NCBI GenBank assembly: GCA_027317055.1
Contig: DAHVFK010000039.1
Span: forward strand, 1 to 14,887
Length of the DNA stretch: 14,887 nt
Reading direction: 5' to 3'
Origin: Betaproteobacteria bacterium
GTDB taxonomy: Bacteria > Pseudomonadota > Gammaproteobacteria > Burkholderiales > SG8-39
Both the position numbers and the translations under genes were made by a program. Below are positions 7,787 through 14,162 of this stretch, in pieces. Under the pieces are notes generated by a model. The model was not told the origin of the DNA. It was given only the letters and a program-made list of their open reading frames with translations, and did not search any database. Position 1 is the stretch's first letter; every line of letters begins with the position of its first letter.

Positions 7787-8851
7787 TCAGAGGGCGGCGA
7801 CCACCGCGTCGCCCATTTCATTCGTGCCCGCCAACCGTGTGCCCGGCGTATGGATATCCGCGCTGCGGTATCCCTCGCGCAGCACCTGCTGCACGGCGCG
7901 CTCGACACGACCGGCCGCCTGCTCGTTGCCCAACGAGTAGCGCAGCATCATCGCCGTCGAGAGGATCGTCGCCAGCGGGTTTGCCACGCCCTTGCCGGCA
8001 ATGTCCGGCGCCGAGCCGTGAATCGGCTCGTACAGCCCCTTGTTGTTCGCGTCGAGCGAAGCCGATGGCAGCATTCCTATCGACCCGGTGAGCATCGATG
8101 CCTCGTCTGACAGGATGTCGCCGAACAGATTGCCGGTGACGATGACATCGAATTGCTTTGGATTGCGCACCAGCTGCATGGCGCAATTATCCACGTACAT
8201 GTGCGACAGGTTGACATCGGGATAGGATCTGCCGAAGTCCGTCACCACCTCTTTCCACAGCTCGGTGGTTTCCAGCACGTTGGCTTTGTCGACCGAGCAC
8301 AGGCGCTTGCCGCGCTTGCGCGCTGCTTCGAAAGCGACCTGCGCAATACGCCGGATCTCGCTCTCCCGGTAGCGCATGGTGTTCACCCCCTCGCGCTCGC
8401 CTCCGGCCAAGGTCGCGATTCCGCGCGGCTCGCCGAAGTAGATGTCGCCCGTCAGCTCGCGTACGATGAGCACGTCTAGGCCGGCGACGATCTCCGCCTT
8501 GAGCGAGGATGCCGCGGCAAGCTCCGGGTAGACCATCGCGGGGCGCAGATTCGCGAACAATCCGAGCTCCTTGCGCAGACGCAGCAGTCCGCGCTCCGGG
8601 CGCTTGTCGCGAGGCAGGGCATCGTACTGCGGCCCGCCGATCGCCCCGAACAGAATTGCATCGGCCTGCTGCGCGAGCTTCAGCGTCGCCTCGGGCAGAG
8701 GATCGCCTGCGGCCTCGTACCCCGCCCCGCCGACCGGCGCCTGCTCGAGCTCCAGCCGCAAGCCGTCCTGCTCCAACCGGTGCAAGACCTTGAGCGCCTG
8801 CGCGACGATTTCGCTGCCGATCCCGTCGCCCGGCAAGACCGCAATTTTCAT
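7787..8851 (-). CDS. leuB: 3-isopropylmalate dehydrogenase
   Basis: LeuB oxidises and decarboxylates 3-isopropylmalate with NAD+ to 2-oxoisocaproate, the direct precursor of leucine. All family landmarks are visible in the 354 residues: the start MKIAVLPGDGIGSEI; the substrate arginines near RLRKELGLFANLRP and Arg131; Tyr138 in TGDIYFGEPRG; Lys189 in VDKANVLETT; and the metal-binding aspartates Asp221, Asp245 and Asp249. The NAD-binding segment GSAPDIAGKGVANP is at 279-292. The ATG at 8851 lies 6 nt after the leuD stop. The AGGT overlapping that stop codon is 8 nt before the ATG and probably serves as ribosome site. Confidence 0.97.
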   Translation of the reverse strand: MKIAVLPGDGIGSEIVAQALKVLHRLEQDGLRLELEQAPVGGAGYEAAGDPLPEATLKLAQQADAILFGAIGGPQYDALPRDKRPERGLLRLRKELGLFANLRPAMVYPELAAASSLKAEIVAGLDVLIVRELTGDIYFGEPRGIATLAGGEREGVNTMRYRESEIRRIAQVAFEAARKRGKRLCSVDKANVLETTELWKEVVTDFGRSYPDVNLSHMYVDNCAMQLVRNPKQFDVIVTGNLFGDILSDEASMLTGSIGMLPSASLDANNKGLYEPIHGSAPDIAGKGVANPLATILSTAMMLRYSLGNEQAAGRVERAVQQVLREGYRSADIHTPGTRLAGTNEMGDAVVAAL

Positions 8852-8857
8852 CGCGAT

Positions 8858-9499
8858 CTACCTGAACAGCCAGGGGAACTGTTCGCGTCGCGCAGCTTCG
8901 AACGCACGAATCTCGTCCGCATGCTGCAGCGTCAGTGCAATCTCGTCGAGACCGTTCAGCAGCGAATGCTTACGAAACGGATCGACTTCGAACCGGTAGC
9001 GCCGCGAGCCGTCGGTGGTCGATACGGATTGCTGCTCGAGGTCCACCACGAGGCGAAAACCCGGGAACGAGGCGCAGTCGTAGAACAATGCGTCGACCTC
9101 GGCCTCGGCAAGCACCACGGGAAGCAGCCCATTCTTGTAGCAGTTGCCGAAGAAGATGTCGGCGAACGACGGCGCAATCACGCAGCGGAAGCCGTAGTCG
9201 ATCAGCGCCCACGGCGCATGCTCGCGCGACGATCCGCAGCCGAAGTTCTTGCGCGCCAGGAAAATCTCTGTGCCCTTGTAGCGCGCCTGGTTGAGGAAGA
9301 AATCCGGGTTGATCGGCCGCCGCGCGTTGTCCATTCCGGGCTCGCCGTGGTCGAGGTAGCGCCAGGCGTCGAACAGATTGGGTCCGAAGCCGGTGCGCTT
9401 GATCGACTTGAGGAACTGCTTCGGAATGATTGCGTCGGTATCGACGTTTGCCCGATCGAGCGGCGCGACCAGGCCATCGAGGCGCGTGAATTTCTGCAT
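8858..9499 (-). CDS. leuD: 3-isopropylmalate dehydratase small subunit
   Basis: LeuD is the small (swivel-domain) subunit of isopropylmalate isomerase, which works with LeuC to turn 2-isopropylmalate into 3-isopropylmalate. The 213-residue protein starts MQKFTRLDGLVAPLDRANVD and has the conserved IIPKQFLKSI segment. The small-subunit signature FGCGSSREHAPWAL is at 86-99. A GTG at 9508 would add three residues but lies only 2 nt from the AAGGAG ribosome site, so I chose the ATG at 9499. leuD follows leuC after 18 nt, and the two are co-transcribed by position. The small entericidin-like gene that some Betaproteobacteria carry between leuC and leuD is absent here. Confidence 0.97.
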   Translation of the reverse strand: MQKFTRLDGLVAPLDRANVDTDAIIPKQFLKSIKRTGFGPNLFDAWRYLDHGEPGMDNARRPINPDFFLNQARYKGTEIFLARKNFGCGSSREHAPWALIDYGFRCVIAPSFADIFFGNCYKNGLLPVVLAEAEVDALFYDCASFPGFRLVVDLEQQSVSTTDGSRRYRFEVDPFRKHSLLNGLDEIALTLQHADEIRAFEAARREQFPWLFR

Positions 9500-9510
9500 C
9501 GTGCTCACTT

Positions 9511-9516
9511 CTCCTT
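9511..9516 (-). promoter_or_regulatory. Ribosome binding site of leuD (decides the start)
   Basis: AAGGAG on the minus strand is the best Shine-Dalgarno match near any start in the window. It is 11 nt from the ATG at 9499 and only 2 nt from the alternative GTG at 9508, which favours the ATG. It lies just after the leuC stop codon. Confidence 0.7.
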
Positions 9517-9517
9517 G

Positions 9518-10933
9518 CTAGAACCCAGAGCGCACATCGACGAAATGGCCGGCAATCGCCGCGGCGGCCGCCATCGCCGGGCTCACCAGGTGCGTGCGCC
9601 CGCCGTCGCCTTGCCGGCCTTCGAAATTCCGGTTGGACGTCGATGCGCAACGCTCGCCCGGCTCGAGGCGGTCCGCGTTCATCGCCAGGCACATCGAGCA
9701 GCCCGGCTCGCGCCATTCGAAACCTGCGTCGATGAAGATCCGGTCCAGCCCTTCCTGCTCGGCCTGGGCTTTCACCAGCCCGGAGCCCGGCACCACCATC
9801 GCCAGGCGCACGTTCCGCGCCACGCGGCGTCCCTTCACCACCGCCGCCGCGCTGCGCAGGTCCTCGATGCGCGAATTCGTGCACGATCCTATGAACACTT
9901 TGTCCAGCCTGATATCGCTGATTCGGGTGCGCGGCTTGAGCCCCATGTAAACGAGCGCACGCTCGATGCCTTCGCGCTTGACGGCGTCCTTCTCGTTGTC
10001 CGGATCCGGCACCGTTTCGTCCACCGGCACCACCATCTCGGGCGACGTGCCCCAGGTTACCTGCGGCTTGATGGCACGCGCCTCGAGCGTGACCTCGCGC
10101 TCGAACTTTGCGTCCGGGTCACTGCGCAACATGCTCCAGTAGGCCACCGCCTGGTCCCATTCCGGTCCAGCAGGGGAAAAAGGCCGGCCCCTGAGGTACT
10201 GGCTGGTGGTCTCATCGACCGCGACCATGCCGGCGCGCGCTCCGGCCTCGATCGCCATGTTGCAAAGAGTCATCCTGCCTTCCATCGAAAGCGAGCGGAT
10301 GGCGCTGCCCGCAAACTCGATTGCGCAACCCGTCCCGCCCGCGGTGCCGATGCGGCCGATGATCGCGAGCGCAACGTCCTTCGCGGTCACGCCGCGCGCC
10401 AGCGGGCCCTCTACCAGCACGCGCATGTTCTTCATCTTCTTGGTGATCAGGCACTGCGTCGCCAGCACATGCTCGACTTCGGAGGTGCCGATACCGTGTG
10501 CCAGGCAGCCGAAGGCTCCGTGGGTGCTGGTATGCGAATCACCGCAGACCACGGTCATGCCGGGCAGCGTTGCGCCGTTCTCGGGTCCGATGACGTGCAC
10601 GATGCCCTGGCGCCGGTCGAGAAACGGAAAATAGACCTTGGCGCCGAATTCGCGCATGTTCTTGTCAAGGGTCTCGACCTGCAGGCGCGCGATCGGGTCG
10701 CGGATTCCGTCGATGCCCTGCTCCCAGCCCGTCGTAGGCGTGTTGTGGTCGGCGGTCGCCACCACCGAACCGGCGCGCCACGGCTTGCGACCCGCCAGCT
10801 TCAAGCCATCGTAGGCCTGCGGACTGGTGACTTCGTGCACCAGATGGCGGTCGACGTAGAGCAACGCGGTGCCGTCTGCATCGACGTGCACCACGTGGCT
10901 GTTCCAAAGCTTGTCGTAGAGCGTCTGTGCCAT
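9518..10933 (-). CDS. leuC: 3-isopropylmalate dehydratase large subunit
   Basis: LeuC is the large, iron-sulfur-bearing subunit of isopropylmalate isomerase, an aconitase-family enzyme. The three cysteines that hold the 4Fe-4S cluster are Cys351 (IGSCTNSR), Cys412 and Cys415 (GCSMCLAMN). The N-terminal MAQTLYDKLWNSHVV, the DRHLVHEVTSPQA segment and the VVCGDSHTSTHGAFG motif are all standard. At 471 residues it has the normal length. The ATG at 10933 gives the family N-terminus, though no good Shine-Dalgarno precedes it. It lies about 40 nt after the MFS transporter stop, with a candidate promoter at the junction. It opens the leuCDB-asd block. Confidence 0.97.
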   Translation of the reverse strand: MAQTLYDKLWNSHVVHVDADGTALLYVDRHLVHEVTSPQAYDGLKLAGRKPWRAGSVVATADHNTPTTGWEQGIDGIRDPIARLQVETLDKNMREFGAKVYFPFLDRRQGIVHVIGPENGATLPGMTVVCGDSHTSTHGAFGCLAHGIGTSEVEHVLATQCLITKKMKNMRVLVEGPLARGVTAKDVALAIIGRIGTAGGTGCAIEFAGSAIRSLSMEGRMTLCNMAIEAGARAGMVAVDETTSQYLRGRPFSPAGPEWDQAVAYWSMLRSDPDAKFEREVTLEARAIKPQVTWGTSPEMVVPVDETVPDPDNEKDAVKREGIERALVYMGLKPRTRISDIRLDKVFIGSCTNSRIEDLRSAAAVVKGRRVARNVRLAMVVPGSGLVKAQAEQEGLDRIFIDAGFEWREPGCSMCLAMNADRLEPGERCASTSNRNFEGRQGDGGRTHLVSPAMAAAAAIAGHFVDVRSGF

Positions 10934-10971
10934 GCGTATTCGCGCGCCAAAGTGACCGATCGGAACTGTAA

Positions 10972-10980
10972 ATTATCGCA
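10972..10980 (-). promoter_or_regulatory. Candidate extended -10 promoter for leuC
   Basis: On the minus strand TGC-GATAAT matches the extended -10 pattern (TGn plus five of six bases of TATAAT). It overlaps the stop codon of the MFS transporter gene. The transcript would start near 10965, about 32 nt before leuC. No good -35 box is visible. An 8-bp perfect palindrome CCGATCGG (10956-10963) lies just after the predicted start and could be a regulator site or chance. Weak evidence. Confidence 0.3.
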
Positions 10981-12118
10981 TACGCGAGGCGCCGCAGAGC
11001 TGCCGCGGAACCAGCCAAAACACCAGCGTGGCGCCGACCGCCGCGGCGGCGGCGGCGAACGAGAAGGTCAGCGCAGGCCCGCCCGCCTCCCACGCCCAGC
11101 CCGCAAGCAGGGTGCCCCCGGCCCCGCCGCCACCGTAGGCAAGACTGGAAAACAGCGCCTGTCCGCGAGCGTGCGCAGCGGCGGGAAACAGGCGCTGGAC
11201 CGTCGCCACGGACGCAGCGTGAAACGCGCCGAAGGTCGCCCCGTGCAGCAACTGCGCGACCACGAGCACGGCAAGATACCCGGCCGCCCAACCGATCGCC
11301 GCGAACCGTACGACGGCCGCGAGCAGGCTGAAGAGCAGGATGGCCTGGAGGGAAAAGTGGCCGAACAGGGCGGGAAGGTAGAGAAATACGCCGATTTCGG
11401 CCAGCACGCCGAGCGTCCACAGCGCGCCGATCGACGTGCCGCTATAGCCGAGGCGCTGCAGGTGCAAGGTGAGGAACGCATAGAGCGCGCCGTGCGCAGC
11501 CGCCATGCAGAATCCCGCGCCGATCAAGCCGCGCACCGAAGCCGATCTGCGACCGCGCGCTGCGCCCTCATTGCGGTCGGCCGACGCAGGCGATGCGCCG
11601 GCGGCGCGGGGCAACACGACTGAGGCAGCGAGCGCCGCCAGCGCGAGCGCGAGCAAGATCCAGCTCAGGCCGGCGGGCGCATGGGCGTCAAGCCAGGCGC
11701 CTACCAGCAGTACGGTGACGATGAAACCGACCGATCCCCAGAGCCTGATCGGGCCGTAATCCCCGCTGCGCCCGGCAAGGGCCGAAAGCGTGATCGCCTC
11801 GACCAGCGGCAGCCCGCCGGCAGCCAGGATGCTCGTGACCGCAACCAGCAGCGTGATGCCCGGGAAACCCGGTACGTACGGCATCGCTGCGAAACCCACG
11901 GCGAGGGCGGCGCAAGAAGCCACGACCACGGCGCGCCGCGCGTCGGCGCGGTCTGCCAGCCAGCCCCAGAAGGTCGGGGCGAAGATCCGGGCCAGCTGCG
12001 GCATCGCCAGCACGGTGGCGACCTCCGCCGGCTGCAGCCCGCGCCCGGCGAGATAGACCGGGAAGTAGGGGGTGAATGCCCCGACGTAGGCGAAATAGGC
12101 GAAGTAGAACGCGGCCAA
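10973..12118 (-). CDS. MFS transporter, HcaT-like
   Basis: An integral inner-membrane permease of about 381 residues, almost all hydrophobic, consistent with 12 membrane helices. The start FYFAYFAYVGAFTPYFPVYL and the overall size resemble the MFS_1-like group that includes the E. coli 3-phenylpropionate permease HcaT. The loop between helices 2 and 3 has the MFS signature GWLADRADARR (residues 52-62). A polar linker rich in Arg, Ser and Ala separates the two six-helix halves. The substrate cannot be read from sequence; a drug or small aromatic acid exporter/importer is possible. It follows tetR directly and is its likely target. The start is uncertain. No ATG fits. I used the TTG at 12118, but a CTG at 12151 overlapping the tetR stop would add a basic N-terminal segment (SLRRIPAALR). 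Starts further up would overlap tetR heavily. Confidence 0.85.
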   Translation of the reverse strand: MAAFYFAYFAYVGAFTPYFPVYLAGRGLQPAEVATVLAMPQLARIFAPTFWGWLADRADARRAVVVASCAALAVGFAAMPYVPGFPGITLLVAVTSILAAGGLPLVEAITLSALAGRSGDYGPIRLWGSVGFIVTVLLVGAWLDAHAPAGLSWILLALALAALAASVVLPRAAGASPASADRNEGAARGRRSASVRGLIGAGFCMAAAHGALYAFLTLHLQRLGYSGTSIGALWTLGVLAEIGVFLYLPALFGHFSLQAILLFSLLAAVVRFAAIGWAAGYLAVLVVAQLLHGATFGAFHAASVATVQRLFPAAAHARGQALFSSLAYGGGGAGGTLLAGWAWEAGGPALTFSFAAAAAAVGATLVFWLVPRQLCGASRMR

Positions 12119-12147
12119 GCGCAGCGCGGCAGGTATGCGGCGCAGGC

Positions 12148-12741
12148 TCAGATCGCCGCCGTCGCGGGCTTCGCCGCGAAGCGAATCACGCCAACGACTT
12201 CGCGCACCAGCCGCTCGACCTCGGCCGCATCGGACGCGAGCGGCCCCAGCTGTCCGTCGAGCAGCAGCCCCGCCAGCCCGTGCAGCAACGCCCACGAGGC
12301 CGTTGCGGCGCGCCTAGCGTGCTCTGCGTCGCCCAAGCCGGGGATCGTATCGGCCAGCACCCGTATTACGAGGTCGGACTGGTCGGCAATATCCGCGCCG
12401 CATGCAGGCGGGATCTCGCCTGCGTACATGAGCCGATAGCGGCGCGGGTGCGCGAGCGCGAAACGCAGGTACGCGCATGCCACTTCCACTCCGCCCGCGG
12501 CGGAGGCCTCGCGTAGCGCGGCGCCCAGCTGCGCATAGCCCTGCGCGACGACTTCCGCCAGGAGCGTCTCCCGGTCGGCGAAGTGCCGGTAGGGGGCGCT
12601 GTGGGACACGCCCGCGCGCCGCGCCGCTTCACGCAAGGTCAGAGTCGCCGGACCGCGCTGGTCGAGGATGTCGCCCGCCACGCGCACCAGCTCCGCGCGC
12701 AAGTCGCCGTGATGATAGCTTCGCCGGCCATATGTTGACAT
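12148..12741 (-). CDS. TetR/AcrR-family transcriptional regulator with WHG-type C-terminal domain
   Basis: A 197-residue one-domain-pair repressor. The N-terminal GRRSYHHGDLRAELV is typical of a TetR subgroup. The DNA-binding helix-turn-helix is at about 34-60 (LTLREAARRAGVSHSAPYRHF). The C-terminal ligand-binding part contains WALLHGLAGLLLDG (150-163), the hallmark of the WHG domain. These proteins usually repress themselves and a neighbouring transporter or enzyme until a small hydrophobic ligand binds. Here the transporter gene follows directly, and a 54-bp concentric palindrome covers the start codon. The ATG at 12741 gives a normal N-terminus; the only purine stretch upstream (GGAAA) is about 12 nt away, so translation may be weak. 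The ligand is unknown. GC content matches the neighbours, so recent transfer is not obvious. Confidence 0.9.
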   Translation of the reverse strand: MSTYGRRSYHHGDLRAELVRVAGDILDQRGPATLTLREAARRAGVSHSAPYRHFADRETLLAEVVAQGYAQLGAALREASAAGGVEVACAYLRFALAHPRRYRLMYAGEIPPACGADIADQSDLVIRVLADTIPGLGDAEHARRAATASWALLHGLAGLLLDGQLGPLASDAAEVERLVREVVGVIRFAAKPATAAI

Positions 12742-12784
12742 CAGCTACATTATTTCCAGAGATAATGTATCCACTGACAACATA
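12731..12784. promoter_or_regulatory. Concentric palindrome, probable TetR operator
   Basis: Two perfect inverted repeats share one centre (between 12757 and 12758). The outer arms are TATGTTG (12731-12737) and CAACATA (12778-12784). The inner arms are TACATTAT (12746-12753) and ATAATGTA (12762-12769). The three spacers are all exactly 8 nt. The element is AT-rich in GC-rich surroundings. It overlaps the first codons of tetR and a possible minus-strand -35 box TTGTCA (12780-12775), so a bound repressor would block tetR and transporter transcription. The symmetry is seen directly; binding by this TetR is inference from position. Confidence 0.65.
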
Positions 12785-12818
12785 GCATTCCCGGCCCGGC
12801 GGCGCAACGGGGTCTGAC

Positions 12819-14162
12819 TCAGCGTTTCTTCCCCGCCAGCCGGCGCGCGTAAGGATTGCCGCGCGTACGGAACTCGACCGCCATGGGCGTTCCGCGCAAT
12901 CCGAAAGCGTTGCGGAAGCGGCCCTCGAGGTAGCGGCGGTAGGTATCCGGTACGTAATCGAGCGCGTTGCCGTGAATGATGATCCGCGGCGGATTCATGC
13001 CGCCCTGATGCGCGTAGCGCAGCTTCGGTCGTACCAGCCCCTTGCGCGGCGGCGCCTGCTGCTCGACCGCCGCAATGAGCGCCCGCGTGAGCTTCGGCGT
13101 CGAAAGCTTGGCCATGGCCGCGCCGTAGGCCGCGTCCACCGAGCGCATCAGCTCGCCCAGCCCCTTGCCGCCGCGCGCCGAGACGAAACGGGTCTCGGCG
13201 AAGGCCAGAAACCCGACTTTCCGGGCCAGTTCATGCTTGACCCGATCGCGCGCCTCCTTGTCCGCAGCGTCCCACTTGTTGACCGCCACCACCACCGCGC
13301 GGCCGCGCTCCAGAATGTAGCCGGCAACGTGGGCGTCCTGGTCGGTCACGCCCTGCGCCGCGTCCAGCATGAGCACCGCGACGTTCGCCGCCTCGATGGC
13401 CTGCAGCGTCTTGACGATCGAGAAGCGCTCGACCGCCTCCCCCGCCTTTCCGCGCCGCCGCAGGCCCGCCGTGTCGATCAAGGTATAGCGCCGCCCGGCG
13501 CGCTCGAACGGGACCTCGATCGGGTCGCGGGTGGTTCCCGGCTGGTCGAACGCGATCACTCGCTCCTCGCCTACCAGGGCGTTTACCAGGGTGGACTTGC
13601 CCACGTTGGGGCGCCCCACGATCGCCACGCGCGGATGGCCCTCGTCCACCGCTTCGGCTTCCTCGTCGGGCGGCAATTCCGCGACCACCGCCTCGACCAG
13701 GTCGCGCACCCCCTCGCCGTGGGCGGCGGAAATCGGCGCCGGCGCACCGAGGCCGAGCTCATGGAATTCCGCCGTCGCCGTATCGGCGGCCAGGCCTTCG
13801 CACTTGTTGACCGCGATCCAGATGCGCTTCTTCAGCTTGCGCAGGCGCGCCGCAATCTCGCGATCCGTCGGAACCAGACCGCTTCGCCCGTCGACCACGA
13901 ACACCACGGCATCCGCTTCCGCCATCGCCTGTTCGGCCTGGCGCGCCATCTCGACGAAGATCCCGTCGCTCGTACCGGGCTCCAGTCCGCCCGTGTCGAT
14001 AACGATGAACGAGCGCTCGCCGAATGTAGCGTCGCCGTAGTGCCGGTCGCGTGTCACTCCGGGGACGTCGACCACGATCGCATCCCGGCTGCGCGTGATG
14101 CGGTTGAACAGCGTCGACTTGCCGACGTTAGGCCGCCCGACCAGCGCGATGACAGATTTCAA
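12819..14162 (-). CDS. der: Ribosome biogenesis GTPase Der (EngA)
   Basis: Der is an essential GTPase with two tandem G domains that acts in maturation of the 50S ribosomal subunit. In the 447 residues, G domain 1 has GRPNVGKS (9-16), DTGG (56-59) and NKCE (119-122). G domain 2 has GRPNVGKS (183-190), DTAG (230-233) and NKWD (295-298). A KH-like C-terminal domain follows (about 350-440). The first NKxD motif ends in Glu rather than Asp; I recall similar variants in other betaproteobacterial Der proteins. The start is a TTG at 14162 whose last bases overlap the bamB stop (TTGA), giving the normal N-terminus KSVIALVGRPN. This points to coupled translation with bamB, a common neighbour of der. 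After der comes a 34-nt stretch to the tetR operator with no clear terminator. Confidence 0.96.
   Translation of the reverse strand: MKSVIALVGRPNVGKSTLFNRITRSRDAIVVDVPGVTRDRHYGDATFGERSFIVIDTGGLEPGTSDGIFVEMARQAEQAMAEADAVVFVVDGRSGLVPTDREIAARLRKLKKRIWIAVNKCEGLAADTATAEFHELGLGAPAPISAAHGEGVRDLVEAVVAELPPDEEAEAVDEGHPRVAIVGRPNVGKSTLVNALVGEERVIAFDQPGTTRDPIEVPFERAGRRYTLIDTAGLRRRGKAGEAVERFSIVKTLQAIEAANVAVLMLDAAQGVTDQDAHVAGYILERGRAVVVAVNKWDAADKEARDRVKHELARKVGFLAFAETRFVSARGGKGLGELMRSVDAAYGAAMAKLSTPKLTRALIAAVEQQAPPRKGLVRPKLRYAHQGGMNPPRIIIHGNALDYVPDTYRRYLEGRFRNAFGLRGTPMAVEFRTRGNPYARRLAGKKR

Noticed and set aside
8780..11623. Long plus-strand open frame (947 codons) opposite leuD, leuC and part of the MFS gene
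   Set aside because: The translation is rich in Arg, His and Ala with no recognisable family, and it crosses three well-supported genes on the other strand. A GC-driven shadow.
12735..12766. Plus-strand promoter reading TTGACA ... GATAAT inside the palindrome
   Set aside because: The spacing is 20 nt, too long for sigma-70, and no plus-strand gene lies downstream. The match follows from the palindrome being symmetrical.
12785..12818. Terminator after der
   Set aside because: The stretch is GC-rich but forms no clear stem followed by a U run.
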